In this document: positions 14,393 through 23,671 of the stretch, one piece after another
Layout of the letters: the number at the start of each line of letters is the position of its first letter
How positions within the stretch are numbered: the first letter of the stretch is position 1
Source: Syntrophomonas sp. UBA4911
Lineage (GTDB): Bacteria; Bacillota; Syntrophomonadia; Syntrophomonadales; Syntrophomonadaceae
Direction: 5' to 3'
Assembly: GCA_002398105.1 (NCBI GenBank)
Contig: DHCD01000047.1
Coordinates: 17,917-48,329, forward strand
Length of the DNA: 30,413 nucleotides
Notes under the pieces: generated by a model
Told to the model about the DNA's origin: nothing
The model's input: only the letters and a program-made list of their open reading frames with translations
Database searches by the model: none
Program-made: the position numbers and the translations under genes

Positions 14393-16408
14393 ATGCGTGC
14401 AAATACCAGACCGGATATATTCCTCTCCTGGGAGGATTTCATCAATAACGGAACCCTCCCCCAGGGAAAGGTAAGATCTGAAATCATTGCATCCTGGCAG
14501 CGCAGCGGAACAATTGATCCCCATGCCCGGCACCAGCATCGGTTGCCCAACCGACTCCTTCAGGCTAAAGTGGCGGAAAACCTGCAGTTAGTTTCTTTGT
14601 CCAGGCCGGTAATGCGCGAACTGAGCGAAATTGAAGGACTTGATTCGGTTATACTTTGCGACCCCGACGGCTATGCTGTCGATGTGGCCGGTGATACAAA
14701 ATCCGATCAACTCAAGGGATTGCGTTTCCGGGAACAAGACATCGGCACCAATGCTATCGGAGTTGCCTTAGCTGAAGACAGACCGGTTGAAGTTATCGGG
14801 GCTGAACACTATCGCCAGTGTTACCATGCTGCCGGCGGTGCGGCTGTACCGGTGCACAGTAAAGAAAGTCTTCTTGGAATCTTAGCTGCATATAATTCTT
14901 CCAAATTCCTTCCAACCGGTATTATACAAGCATTGAAGCTGGGTGTGAAAGTAATCGAAAACCAGATTTATTATAAGGCTGAGCAATCGCAGATTACGCA
15001 TATTTACCATAACACTTGTTCATCCATTATTGACTTTTTCCATGATGGCTTTTTGGTGGTGGACGCCCAGGGCAATCTCATCAATGTAAACCGGAGCTGC
15101 TGCAATATGCTGGGTATCAGCGACCGGGAATCGCTGATCGGGGAATATCTGGGCAACCTGCTGGCCAACGATAACCGGGTTCTCGACAATCTTTTGTCAA
15201 GTGATCCCAATGACTTTGTCAGCAAGTTTTCCTTAAAGGGCGCCAACCAAATCATTCCCTGCTCGCTGGTGCGCAGGCGCATTACCAGAAATCAAGACGG
15301 TTCGCAACAGACGGTGCTGGGTTTTGTAGTTGACCGCGAAGAGCCGGAACCCGAGGCAAAATACCGGTTTTGCGGGCCTTATGGGAATGATGCCTCCAGC
15401 CTCAATAATTTAATCGGGCACAGCGAAAGATGGAACGAAGTAAAGAATTTGATTATAAGAGCGGCCCAGGTATCTTCCAGTGTTTTGATTGAAGGGGAAA
15501 GCGGGACCGGAAAAGAATTGGTGGCCCGGGCCATTTACGACGAAAGCGGCTTAAAAGGGCCTTTTGTAGCCATCAACTGCGGGGCTATTCCCAAAGAGCT
15601 GCTGCAGAGCGAGTTGTTCGGGTATGAAGAAGGAGCGTTTACCGGCGCCCGGAAGGGCGGGGGTACCGGCAAACTGGAAGTCGGCGACGGAGGAACCGTA
15701 TTTCTGGATGAAATAGGGGAGATGCCCTTTGCTATGCAGGTCAATCTGCTCAGGTTTTTGCAGGATAAAATGGTGACCAGAATAGGCAGTTCCACCCCGC
15801 GAAAGGTAGAGGTCAGGATAATCGCGGCTACTAATCGTAAGCTTAAAAACGAGGTGAGAGCGGGCCGTTTCCGGGAAGACCTTTTTTACCGGCTGAATGT
15901 CATTGGCGTCGAACTTCCCCCGCTTCGGGAAAGAGTACTCGACATACCGCCTATTACCCGCTTTTTCATTGAGACCATCTGCCGCCAGTTCAAACGGGAT
16001 ATTTTGAGTATCAGCGACGCGGCCATGCATGTTCTCTGCGCTTACCGATGGCCGGGAAACGTCCGGGAGCTTAGAAACGTAATTGAAAATGCCATCGTGT
16101 TCACCGAGGGCAACCTGATTACCGAGGATTTTCTGCCCGCTTATCTACGGGAAAATTCATATCCGCCTCCCCAGTCTTTACCGGAGCAAAAAGCCTTCCA
16201 GCAAGCGGCCCGGGCCCAAGACATGCAGGGCTTGACTATAGATGAGGCTCGCAAGCTGAATCAGAGAGCAGTGGCTGAAACGGAACGCGACGAAATCATG
16301 CGCTTGCTGGATGAATTTGGGGGCAATGTAAGCCATGTAGCCCGTCATATGGGCATTTCACGCAACACGGTCTATCGTAAAATGAAGAATTATAAAATTG
16401 AGCTATAG
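14393..16408 (+). CDS. Sigma-54-dependent transcriptional activator (AcoR-like: GAF-PAS-AAA+-Fis HTH)
   Basis: A 671-residue bacterial enhancer-binding protein. An AcoR-like GAF sensor region spans about 75-190 and a PAS domain about 205-310. The AAA+ core has Walker A GESGTGKE (368-375), the sigma-54-contacting loop GAFTGA (414-419) and Walker B VFLDEIGE (436-443). A Fis-type helix-turn-helix ends the protein (GGNVSHVARHMGISRNTVYR). ATG 14393 is chosen because GAGGG lies about 9 nt upstream; ATG 14369 has no ribosome site. No response-regulator receiver domain is present, so it probably senses a small ligand such as an acyl-CoA-related metabolite. It sits just upstream of a -24/-12 promoter and is very likely the regulator of the acyl-CoA operon. 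Confidence 0.93.
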   Translation: MRANTRPDIFLSWEDFINNGTLPQGKVRSEIIASWQRSGTIDPHARHQHRLPNRLLQAKVAENLQLVSLSRPVMRELSEIEGLDSVILCDPDGYAVDVAGDTKSDQLKGLRFREQDIGTNAIGVALAEDRPVEVIGAEHYRQCYHAAGGAAVPVHSKESLLGILAAYNSSKFLPTGIIQALKLGVKVIENQIYYKAEQSQITHIYHNTCSSIIDFFHDGFLVVDAQGNLINVNRSCCNMLGISDRESLIGEYLGNLLANDNRVLDNLLSSDPNDFVSKFSLKGANQIIPCSLVRRRITRNQDGSQQTVLGFVVDREEPEPEAKYRFCGPYGNDASSLNNLIGHSERWNEVKNLIIRAAQVSSSVLIEGESGTGKELVARAIYDESGLKGPFVAINCGAIPKELLQSELFGYEEGAFTGARKGGGTGKLEVGDGGTVFLDEIGEMPFAMQVNLLRFLQDKMVTRIGSSTPRKVEVRIIAATNRKLKNEVRAGRFREDLFYRLNVIGVELPPLRERVLDIPPITRFFIETICRQFKRDILSISDAAMHVLCAYRWPGNVRELRNVIENAIVFTEGNLITEDFLPAYLRENSYPPPQSLPEQKAFQQAARAQDMQGLTIDEARKLNQRAVAETERDEIMRLLDEFGGNVSHVARHMGISRNTVYRKMKNYKIEL

Positions 16409-16505
16409 CATATTTAGTGTCAACACTTGTGCAATAATGTCTTTTTTGAAACAACGTGGTACACTACTGAACACCATGAGGCACATCAATGGGAGCCAAT
16501 ATTTC

Positions 16506-16524
16506 TTATTGACATAATCAATAA
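16506..16524. promoter_or_regulatory. Candidate upstream activator site for the sigma-54 operon
   Basis: TTATTGA-CATAA-TCAATAA is a perfect 7-bp inverted repeat with a 5-nt spacer, about 75 nt upstream of the -24 element. Its position suits enhancer binding by the adjacent activator. No second copy was located, which weakens the call. Confidence 0.4.
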
Positions 16525-16544
16525 ACAAGAATAAACAACCGGAA

Positions 16545-16577
16545 GGATCGCGATTGGAGCGATCCTATTTTTATTTT
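16545..16577 (+). terminator. Terminator of the first sigma-54 activator gene
   Basis: GGATCGC (16545-16551) pairs with GCGATCC (16559-16565) around a 7-nt loop, followed by TATTTTTATTTT. It isolates the activator transcript from the sigma-54 promoter 20 nt downstream. Confidence 0.8.
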
Positions 16578-16594
16578 CTGTATTTTTTGAAAAG

Positions 16595-16610
16595 TTGGCA
16601 CGATTATTGC
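16595..16610 (+). promoter_or_regulatory. Sigma-54 (-24/-12) promoter of the CoA-transferase/fix operon
   Basis: TTGGCACGATTATTGC matches the consensus TGGCAC-N5-TTGC exactly. GG is at 16597-16598 and GC at 16609-16610, with the required 10-nt gap. It is 145 nt upstream of the CoA-transferase start. The leader contains a perfect 16-bp palindrome GAAATTTTAAAATTTC (16709-16724) of unknown role. Confidence 0.9.
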
Positions 16611-16755
16611 GCTATTGATGGCAGCGAGTAAAAAAAGACCGCACCCGACCGCCGGCGGAGTGGAGCGGACTGCATCATTACAGTCAGCCACAGGAGGGGA
16701 TGCTATAAGAAATTTTAAAATTTCGTTCCCATTATTTTGAGAAAGGAAGGATAAA

Positions 16756-18117
16756 ATGACATTTTGGGATGAGTACAAAAGCAAATTGATCACTCCTCAG
16801 CAAGCGGCGCAAAAAGTCAAATCAGGCGATTTAGTAGGCTACGGGCATTTCGGTTTATTTCCGGCCGAATTTGATATAGCCCTGGGTCAAAGAGCGGGAG
16901 AAGAAAATCTGATAAATGTGACCATTGATTGCGCAGCCTCGGTGCGATTCCCCCAGGTGGTAAAAAACGATCCGGAAATGAAAACCTTCACTTATTACAG
17001 CAACCACTTTTCCGGGATAGATCGTAGGTTAGGAGATAAAAACCGCGCTTCTTACGTACCTACCCAATATCACGATTTGCAAAAAATCCGCGGGGAAGTG
17101 GTGCAGCCCTTTTTGAAGAAGAATATCATGTGCATCCTAGCCAGCCCGATGGATTCCCACGGTAATTTCAATTTCGGCATAGCTGCTTCGGATACCTATG
17201 CGACGCTTAAAAACGCAGACCTGATCATTGTTGAAGTAAACGCTAAAAATCCTTATTGCATGGGCGGGGCCATGGAATGCATCAATATCAAGGATGTGGA
17301 TTACATCATTGAAAGCGACGAACCGATCTTCACCATGCCTCCGGCCGGTGAACCGACTGACATCGAAAAGCGGATCGCCGCCCATATTATGCCCATGATT
17401 CCGGACCGGGCCTGCCTGCAGCTGGGAATAGGCGGAGTTCCCAATACCATTGGGGCCTTGATCGCCAAATCCGATCTCAAGGACCTGGGCATCAACACCG
17501 AGATGTTCTGCGACGCCATGGTGGAAATGTACGAGGCGGGGAAGATAACCAACAAGTACAAAACCAGGGACGTGGGCCGCAGTACCTTTACTTTCTGCTT
17601 CGGCAATCAAAAGACCCATGAGTTCCTGCACAACAATCCCCAGGTGGCGGCCTACGATTGCGACTACACCAACAATCCCAAATATATTGCGCTGGAAGAC
17701 AATGTTATTTCCATCAACAACATCATTGAGGTGGACCTCCTCTCCCAGGTATGCTCGGAATCGAACGGGATAAGGCAGATATCCGGTACCGGAGGGTCGC
17801 TTGACTTTCATATCGGGGCCTGGGAGTCCAAAGGGGGCAAAGGCATCATCGCTTTCAATTCAACTTATACCGACAAAGAGGGTAAGCTGCATTCCAATGT
17901 GAAGCCCTTTTTGACCCAGGGCGCGGTGGTTACGGTTCCGCGCACGCTGGTGCACTGGCTGGTCACTGAACATGGCGCGGTAAATATGAAGGGCCGCTCT
18001 GTTTGGGGCATGGCCGATGGCGTGATCAGCATCGCCCATCCGGATTTCCGCGACGAACTGATCAAGAGCGCCCGGGAGATGAAAATCTGGTCGCCCACTA
18101 ACCGGATTCCTTTTTAG
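16756..18117 (+). CDS. Acetyl-CoA hydrolase/transferase family CoA-transferase (4-hydroxybutyrate/butyrate CoA-transferase-like)
   Basis: A 453-residue class I CoA-transferase of the Cat1/Cat2/AbfT type, which moves CoA between acetyl-CoA and a short-chain carboxylate. Seen motifs are NTEMFCDAMVEMYEAGKITN, with E249 the likely acyl-glutamyl residue, ISGTGGSLDFHIGA near the C-terminal half, and GKGIIAFNSTYTD. Being first behind the sigma-54 promoter and followed by two acyl-CoA dehydrogenases, it probably activates the carboxylic acid that enters (or releases the acid that leaves) the pathway. AAAGGAAGG precedes the start. The substrate cannot be told from sequence. Confidence 0.88.
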   Translation: MTFWDEYKSKLITPQQAAQKVKSGDLVGYGHFGLFPAEFDIALGQRAGEENLINVTIDCAASVRFPQVVKNDPEMKTFTYYSNHFSGIDRRLGDKNRASYVPTQYHDLQKIRGEVVQPFLKKNIMCILASPMDSHGNFNFGIAASDTYATLKNADLIIVEVNAKNPYCMGGAMECINIKDVDYIIESDEPIFTMPPAGEPTDIEKRIAAHIMPMIPDRACLQLGIGGVPNTIGALIAKSDLKDLGINTEMFCDAMVEMYEAGKITNKYKTRDVGRSTFTFCFGNQKTHEFLHNNPQVAAYDCDYTNNPKYIALEDNVISINNIIEVDLLSQVCSESNGIRQISGTGGSLDFHIGAWESKGGKGIIAFNSTYTDKEGKLHSNVKPFLTQGAVVTVPRTLVHWLVTEHGAVNMKGRSVWGMADGVISIAHPDFRDELIKSAREMKIWSPTNRIPF

Positions 18118-18172
18118 ACTCAGTGTTGGCAGCCTTGTAAAAGGATAATGACGAAAAATGGAGGGATACAAT

Positions 18173-20020
18173 ATGGCTTCTAATTTTGCCTACAAAAACA
18201 CCCGGGATTTCAAGTTTATTTTAAAAGAATGGCTGCCCCTGGACAAAATACTTGCTTACCAGAGGTACCGGGAAAATTACAGTGTTGACGATGTGGATAT
18301 GATCCTGGATACGGTTTTGAAGATGACCAAGGACGTAGTCGAACCTACTTCCGACGACGGGGAGGTCAACCCCATCAAGTTCGAAAACGGGCAGGTCATC
18401 ATTTCCCCGACGGTCCCCCCGGTATATAAGAAGCTTATTTCCGAAGGCTGGGGATGCAGCAATAACGACACCAGCGAGGGGGCGGTAGTGCTGCCCCAGG
18501 TGATAATGTTCCCCCTGTGGGAAATGTTCTCCGCCGCCAATCCGGCCTTTGTGCCCCCCTTCCTGGCTATGGCCCAGGGTTCTTCCATGCTGATCAACGA
18601 ACTGGCCCCGGAAGACATCAAGCAAAAGTTCCTGCCCAAGATGTTTTCCGGCGATTATACCGGAACCATGTGCCTGACCGAGCCCCAGGCCGGTTCCGAC
18701 GTGGGGGAGATAAGCAGCAAGGCTTTTCCCACCGAAGATCCCCGGGTTTACAAAATCAAAGGGCAGAAGATATTCATCAGCAACGGCGACAACAATTTCG
18801 CCGAGAATATCGTGCATCTGTTCCTGGCCCGGGTGGACGGGGCCAGGCCCGGGACCGGAGGAATCTCATTGTTCATTGTTCCCAAGTACTGGATCAACGA
18901 TGACGGCAGCCTGGAATTCAACGATGTGGCCGCCACCGGAGTCGAACACAAAATGGGGATGCACGGCAATCCCACCGTTTCTTTAAGCTTTGGCGACAAC
19001 GACGGCTGCCGCGGCTATTTGCTGGGCAGAAATCCCCTGGAGCATGAAGGCAAGGGGGACGGCATGTCGCTCATGTTCAAGATGATGAACGAGGAGCGCC
19101 TGGTGTGCGGAATCCTCTCCATCAGCGTGATCGCCAACGCCTATCATAACGCGCACGAATATGCCTGCACCAGAATCCAGGGCACGCCTTTCACCAATCC
19201 CAAGCAGGGAAGAGTCCCCATTATTGAGCATGAGGACATCAAGCGGGCGCTTTTGAGATGCAAGGCCATTACCGAAGCCTGCCGGGCCATAACCTACAGA
19301 GGCTATTTCAATATCGACGTCAACCACTGGGACCCCGACCCGGAGGAGAGAAAGAAAGCGGATGACGAACTGGCGGTTATCATCCCGCTGGCCAAAGCCT
19401 ACTGCAGCGAAATATCCTGGGATCTGGCCGGCACCGAAGCGATCCAGATCTATGGCGGCTACGGCTATATTTCCGATTATCCCTGTGAAAAGCTGGCCCG
19501 CGACACCAAGATCAACACTCTGTACGAAGGCACTACCTACATCCAGGCCATGGACCTGGTGGGCCGGAAGTGGAACATGGAAAAAGGCGCCGTATTTGCA
19601 CGCTGGATGCAGGGGAATAAAGAATTTTACGAGGCGCATAAAAAGACCCCGGGCTTTGAAAAGGAATTCGAACAGCTGGGCCAAGCCCTGACCGCCTACC
19701 AAGAGATTCAAAAGACCATGGCCGAATTTGCCCAGGACAGTGAAAAACGCGGTCTGATCCCCACCTTCGCCAAACGGGTGCTGATGGCCACCGCCGAGCT
19801 GCTGGGCGGTAAACTGCTGCTGGAGCAGGCTCTCCTGGCCGACCGGCGGGTGCAGGAACTGGGGGTTGACCATTACGACTGCAAATTCTATCAGGGCAAG
19901 ATCTTTTCCGCCCGCTACTATCTCTTAAACGAAGTGCCCCACGTGGCCAATTTGGCGGAAATAATCAAACTGGCGGACACTTCGGTGCTGGAAATCGACA
20001 GCGACTATTTTATTTACTAA
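18173..20020 (+). CDS. Long acyl-CoA dehydrogenase (DmdC/FadE5-like, about 600 residues)
   Basis: A 615-residue FAD-dependent dehydrogenase with an N-terminal extension, the standard acyl-CoA dehydrogenase fold (CLTEPQAGSDVG for flavin and substrate contacts) and an extra C-terminal domain after about residue 460. The catalytic glutamate is visible as E452 in LYEGTTYIQ. This long architecture is known from 3-methylmercaptopropionyl-CoA dehydrogenase and FadE5-type enzymes. The start is ATG 18173, since GGAGGG lies 6 nt before it; an in-frame ATG at 18158 precedes that ribosome site. It should feed electrons to the ETF encoded downstream. Substrate is unknown. Confidence 0.9.
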   Translation: MASNFAYKNTRDFKFILKEWLPLDKILAYQRYRENYSVDDVDMILDTVLKMTKDVVEPTSDDGEVNPIKFENGQVIISPTVPPVYKKLISEGWGCSNNDTSEGAVVLPQVIMFPLWEMFSAANPAFVPPFLAMAQGSSMLINELAPEDIKQKFLPKMFSGDYTGTMCLTEPQAGSDVGEISSKAFPTEDPRVYKIKGQKIFISNGDNNFAENIVHLFLARVDGARPGTGGISLFIVPKYWINDDGSLEFNDVAATGVEHKMGMHGNPTVSLSFGDNDGCRGYLLGRNPLEHEGKGDGMSLMFKMMNEERLVCGILSISVIANAYHNAHEYACTRIQGTPFTNPKQGRVPIIEHEDIKRALLRCKAITEACRAITYRGYFNIDVNHWDPDPEERKKADDELAVIIPLAKAYCSEISWDLAGTEAIQIYGGYGYISDYPCEKLARDTKINTLYEGTTYIQAMDLVGRKWNMEKGAVFARWMQGNKEFYEAHKKTPGFEKEFEQLGQALTAYQEIQKTMAEFAQDSEKRGLIPTFAKRVLMATAELLGGKLLLEQALLADRRVQELGVDHYDCKFYQGKIFSARYYLLNEVPHVANLAEIIKLADTSVLEIDSDYFIY

Positions 20021-20038
20021 GCATGGCATGAAAAATGT

Positions 20039-20076
20039 GGCAGGGGAGAGCAAAATCCTATCAACTCTCCTCTGCC
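20039..20076 (+). other. Intra-operon hairpin between the two acyl-CoA dehydrogenase genes
   Basis: GGCAGGGGAGAG (20039-20050) pairs with CTCTCCTCTGCC (20065-20076) as 12 pairs including one G-U, with a 14-nt loop. No T tract follows, so it is more likely an RNA-processing or stability element than a terminator. Confidence 0.55.
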
Positions 20077-20104
20077 GCGGCATAGATGAAAGGAGAACAC
20101 CGGG

Positions 20105-21244
20105 ATGGATTTTACATTGAGCAAAGAACAGCTCCTGATACAAAAAATGGCCCAGGAATACAGCGAAAAAGCTATTTTGCCGGCAGCCGAAGAGATAGAC
20201 CGGGAAAACCGGCTTCCCCAGGCAATAATGGAGGGACTGGCCGACCTTGATCTTTTTGGGCTTCCCTTCAAGGAGGCCTATGGCGGGGCTGGAGGCGGTT
20301 ACGACGGCTATGTCCTGGCCCTGGAGCAGATCGGCAAGGTTTCCATCGGGATGGCGATTGCTATTTCAGTTAATTGCCTGGGCCTGGGAGCAATTGATAA
20401 ATTCGGAACCGAAGAACAGAAAAAAAAGTATATGCCCCCGTCCTGTAAAGGAAAAGAGTTGGCCTCTTTCGCTTTTACCGAGCCGGGAACCGGCTCTGAC
20501 CCCAAGCAGATTACTACTACGGCGGTAAAAAAAGGCGACCGGTATGTAATCAACGGAACCAAGCGCTTTATTACCAACGCCAATTATCACGGCCCGATGG
20601 TGCTTTTTGCCGCGGACGCGGAAAGCGGAAAACCCACCGCCTTTATCGTGGAGAAGTTCTGCCCCGGCTATTCCATATCCCAACCGTGGAATAAAATCGG
20701 CTACCACGGCGGGGATCTCCTCGACGTGTATTTTAAGGATGTGGTTGTTCCCTCCGAAAATGTGCTGGGCAAACCCGGCGGCGGATTTCCGGTATTAACC
20801 TATGGTATCGCCTTCGGCAAGGTGGGCATCAGCTCCGCTTCCCTGGGCGGCATCCTGTCCGCTTATGAGGCATCGGTGCAATACGTCAAAGAAAAAACCC
20901 ACCGGGGCGAGCCCATCGCCAAATTCCAGGCCATCCAGCTCAGAATCGCCGATCTGGCTATGAAGTACGAAGCCTGCCGCTGGCTGACTTATCGGCTGGG
21001 GTGTCTGGCCAATGATGCCAAAGACCAGGCCTTGTTTGCCAAAGAGGCGGCTCTGACCAAGACCTATGTGTGCGAGGCTTTTGCAGACGCGGCCCGCACG
21101 GCGGTAGATATTCACGGTTCTTACGGCTTAATGAACGACTACAAGGTATCCCGCCTGTATCGCGACGCCATCATGGGCCCCCAGGTGGAAGGCGTAGCCG
21201 ATATGCAGAAGATGATTATCGCCGGGGTGGTGCTGAACGCATAA
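20105..21244 (+). CDS. Acyl-CoA dehydrogenase (short form, 379 residues)
   Basis: A standard-length ETF-linked acyl-CoA dehydrogenase of the butyryl-CoA/CaiA size class. FTEPGTGSDPKQ is the flavin/substrate motif. The catalytic glutamate position is kept as E362 in QVEGVADMQ. N-terminal, beta-barrel and C-terminal helical domains are all present. AAAGGAGAACACCGGG precedes ATG 20105. It is clearly not a duplicate of the longer dehydrogenase upstream, so the operon encodes two distinct oxidation (or reduction) steps, or two parts of one complex. Crotonobetainyl-CoA reductase-like or butyryl-CoA dehydrogenase-like roles are both possible. Confidence 0.92.
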   Translation: MDFTLSKEQLLIQKMAQEYSEKAILPAAEEIDRENRLPQAIMEGLADLDLFGLPFKEAYGGAGGGYDGYVLALEQIGKVSIGMAIAISVNCLGLGAIDKFGTEEQKKKYMPPSCKGKELASFAFTEPGTGSDPKQITTTAVKKGDRYVINGTKRFITNANYHGPMVLFAADAESGKPTAFIVEKFCPGYSISQPWNKIGYHGGDLLDVYFKDVVVPSENVLGKPGGGFPVLTYGIAFGKVGISSASLGGILSAYEASVQYVKEKTHRGEPIAKFQAIQLRIADLAMKYEACRWLTYRLGCLANDAKDQALFAKEAALTKTYVCEAFADAARTAVDIHGSYGLMNDYKVSRLYRDAIMGPQVEGVADMQKMIIAGVVLNA

Positions 21245-21311
21245 AAATCCCGGCCTGATATATTGAAATGACTTTGAACTATCAATAAAAAGGCCGAAAC
21301 GAGGTTTGAAA

Positions 21312-22610
21312 ATGGGGACCCAAACAGAAGAAGTTTTTGATGCCATAATCGTGGGTGGAGGGATGGCGGGTCTTGCTGCCGCCTACACCCTGGCCTCGCA
21401 GGGGGCAGAGGTGCTGTTGCTGGAAAGAGGGGATTACTGCGGGGCGAAAAACGTAACCGGAGGGCGCATGTATGTGAATCCGGTTAGAGAGATGTTCCCG
21501 GAATTATGGGGAAAAGCCCCTCTGGAAAGATATATCGCCCATGAAGAACTTTGTCTTATGGGGAGGGAAGGTTCAATAACCCTGCGCTATGCCGGCCGGG
21601 AGCTTGAACAAGAACCGCATCAGAGCTACAGTATCTTACGGGCAAAATTTGATAAATGGCTGGCCCGGGAAGCTGAAAAGAAAGGCGCTATGCTGGTGGC
21701 TAAAAGCAGAGTTGACGACCTTATCATTGAAGACCGCAGAGTTGTAGGAGTAATGGCCGGCGGAGAACAACTGAGGGCCAATGTGGTTATTGCTTGTGAC
21801 GGGGTATTGTCATTTTTAGCTCAAAAGGCAGGTTTAAGAAAAGCTGGATCTCCCAATACCCATGCAGTGGGCTTTAAAGAAATAATAGAACTTGACCGGG
21901 AGGTCTTGGAAAACCGTTTGAACCTTACCGGTGAAGAAGGGGCCGCCCGGCTTTTCTTAGGGGATGTTACCGCCGGTAAATTCGGGGGCGGTTTTCTTTA
22001 TACCAATAAAGACAGCATAAGCCTGGGCATAGTAGTGGGGATTGATGCCCTGAGCCAGGCTCCTGCAATCAAAGCGCCGGATCTTTTGGAGTGTTTTAAA
22101 CAGCGCCCGGAAGTGCGCAGCCTGATTAAAGACGGCAATACGGTCGAATATTCCGCCCATGTTATTCCCGAAGGAGGGCTGAAAACCATGGGCAAGCTGT
22201 ATGGGCACGGAATACTGGTAGCCGGGGATGCGGCCGGCTTTTCCATGAACATCGGAGTAAGCGTAAGGGGAATGGAATATGCGCTGGCCAGTGGCTATTA
22301 CGCTGCTAAGGCGGCAATGAAGGCCAAGCAGAGCGGTGATTACAGCGAGAGCGGGCTGGCCTGTTACGAACGATTTTTAAACGACAGCTTTGTGCTGCAA
22401 GACTTCAAAAATTTTAAGGAATCCCTTCAGGTATTGGAGTATCCCGGCTTCTTTACTCATTACCCCGAATTGGCCGCGAATCTGATGAAAGACCTTTACC
22501 AAGTGCCGGCAGGACCTAAGGACAGAATCTTTCCCACTGTAAAGAAGTATTTCAACCTGGCTGAGATATGGGGCCTGTTAAAGGTGGGAAGGAGAATGAT
22601 GAAAATATGA
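21312..22610 (+). CDS. fixC: FixC-like electron transfer flavoprotein:quinone oxidoreductase
   Basis: A 432-residue FAD protein of the FixC/ETF-QO family. The N-terminal dinucleotide site VGGGMAGLAAAYTLA and the late FAD motif GILVAGDAAGFSMN are intact. Together with FixX it accepts electrons from the FixAB flavoprotein. In FixABCX systems NADH oxidation can be bifurcated to ferredoxin/flavodoxin and a high-potential acceptor. ATG 21312 follows ACGAGG; TTG 21306 is also in frame but too close. The stop overlaps the fixX start as ATGA. No quinone synthesis genes are in view, so the acceptor may be an acyl-CoA dehydrogenase rather than quinone (inference). Confidence 0.92.
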   Translation: MGTQTEEVFDAIIVGGGMAGLAAAYTLASQGAEVLLLERGDYCGAKNVTGGRMYVNPVREMFPELWGKAPLERYIAHEELCLMGREGSITLRYAGRELEQEPHQSYSILRAKFDKWLAREAEKKGAMLVAKSRVDDLIIEDRRVVGVMAGGEQLRANVVIACDGVLSFLAQKAGLRKAGSPNTHAVGFKEIIELDREVLENRLNLTGEEGAARLFLGDVTAGKFGGGFLYTNKDSISLGIVVGIDALSQAPAIKAPDLLECFKQRPEVRSLIKDGNTVEYSAHVIPEGGLKTMGKLYGHGILVAGDAAGFSMNIGVSVRGMEYALASGYYAAKAAMKAKQSGDYSESGLACYERFLNDSFVLQDFKNFKESLQVLEYPGFFTHYPELAANLMKDLYQVPAGPKDRIFPTVKKYFNLAEIWGLLKVGRRMMKI

Positions 22611-22891
22611 AGTCAAGCATGGGGCTAAAAGCTAAACTGGGGTTGAATGTTTTCAAAGAAGACAGGCAATTCCACATCAGCATTAAATCAGGCATGGAAA
22701 AGGACATTCGCTTAAAGAAGGCGCTGCTGGTGTGCCCGGCCGGATTATATATGGAAAATGAAAAAAAAGAAGTGGTCTTAAGCGCAGATGGCTGCCTGGA
22801 ATGCGGTACTTGTCTCCTGGCCTGCGGATCGGAAGTTTTGAAATGGAATTATCCTGCCGGTGGAGCGGGGGTTCAGTTTCGTTTTGGTTAA
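22607..22891 (+). CDS. fixX: FixX-like ferredoxin
   Basis: A 94-residue ferredoxin-like protein with the FixX hallmarks KLGLNVF near the N-terminus, C43 in CPAGLY, CLECGTC (C63, C66, C69) and the C-terminal GVQFRFG. It corresponds to the iron-sulfur domain of ETF-QO and partners FixC. ATG 22607 overlaps the fixC stop, and GGAAGGAG lies upstream. Confidence 0.93.
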   Translation: MKSSMGLKAKLGLNVFKEDRQFHISIKSGMEKDIRLKKALLVCPAGLYMENEKKEVVLSADGCLECGTCLLACGSEVLKWNYPAGGAGVQFRFG

Positions 22892-22926
22892 AGGTGCAAA
22901 GCTAAGAACTTAAGGAGTGTTTGATA

Positions 22927-23667
22927 ATGAACATAGTAGTTGCCATGAAGCAAATACCTGATCTGCAGCAGATTCGGATCAGAGATCGGCAGCTGGTACT
23001 GGACGATGTCCCCTTAACCTTTGGCGACATTGACAAGAATGCCCTGGAAGCAGGAGTACAGCTGAAAGAAGCCCTTGGAGGGAAAGTGATCGTTGTAGCC
23101 GCCGGAAGCGAAGCACTGGAAGACACCATAAAAGAAGCTCTGGCAGCAGGAGCCGATGAAGCAAGCCTGATCATACATGAGGGGCTGCAGAATGCGGAGA
23201 GTGCAATCAATGCCGAACTCATCGCCCAGGCTGTAAGAAGTCTGGATGACGTAGGCATTATAATCTTTGGGGAAGGAAGCGGAGACAACTATTCAGGCCA
23301 GGTGGGGTCAAGAGTGGCAGGCATCCTGGGCCTCCCCCAGGCAGCTTATGTCAAGAGCCTTACCGTCAATGGCAACACGGCTATGGTTGTGCGTTCTTTA
23401 GAGGATTGCGAGGAAGTCCTGGAAGCTCAGCTCCCGCTGGTTGTCACGGTTTTGGCGGACATCAATGAACCCAGGATTCCGTCTGTAACCCAAATACTGA
23501 AGGCTGCCCGAAAGCCCAAAGAGGTTCTGAATTTGCCATTGCCCACAGGAGGCAAAATAGAAACCTTGAGCAGCCTGGCCCCCGAGATGCAGCGGAAACA
23601 AACCGCAGTGAACAATGTCGATGAATTAATCAGGGTATTGAAAGCCGAGGGCTTGGTGGGGAGGTAA
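22927..23667 (+). CDS. fixA: FixA-like electron transfer flavoprotein beta subunit
   Basis: A 246-residue EtfB-family protein. GEGSGDNYSGQVGSRVAGIL and ADINEPRIPSVTQILKAA closely resemble the corresponding FixA regions of the carnitine-type ETF known in enterobacteria, rather than ordinary EtfB. It binds the second flavin or AMP and contacts the dehydrogenase partner. ATG 22927 is 9 nt after AAGGAG; TTG 22921 is in frame but too close. It forms a heterodimer with the next gene product. Confidence 0.92.
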   Translation: MNIVVAMKQIPDLQQIRIRDRQLVLDDVPLTFGDIDKNALEAGVQLKEALGGKVIVVAAGSEALEDTIKEALAAGADEASLIIHEGLQNAESAINAELIAQAVRSLDDVGIIIFGEGSGDNYSGQVGSRVAGILGLPQAAYVKSLTVNGNTAMVVRSLEDCEEVLEAQLPLVVTVLADINEPRIPSVTQILKAARKPKEVLNLPLPTGGKIETLSSLAPEMQRKQTAVNNVDELIRVLKAEGLVGR

Positions 23668-23671
23668 TAAC

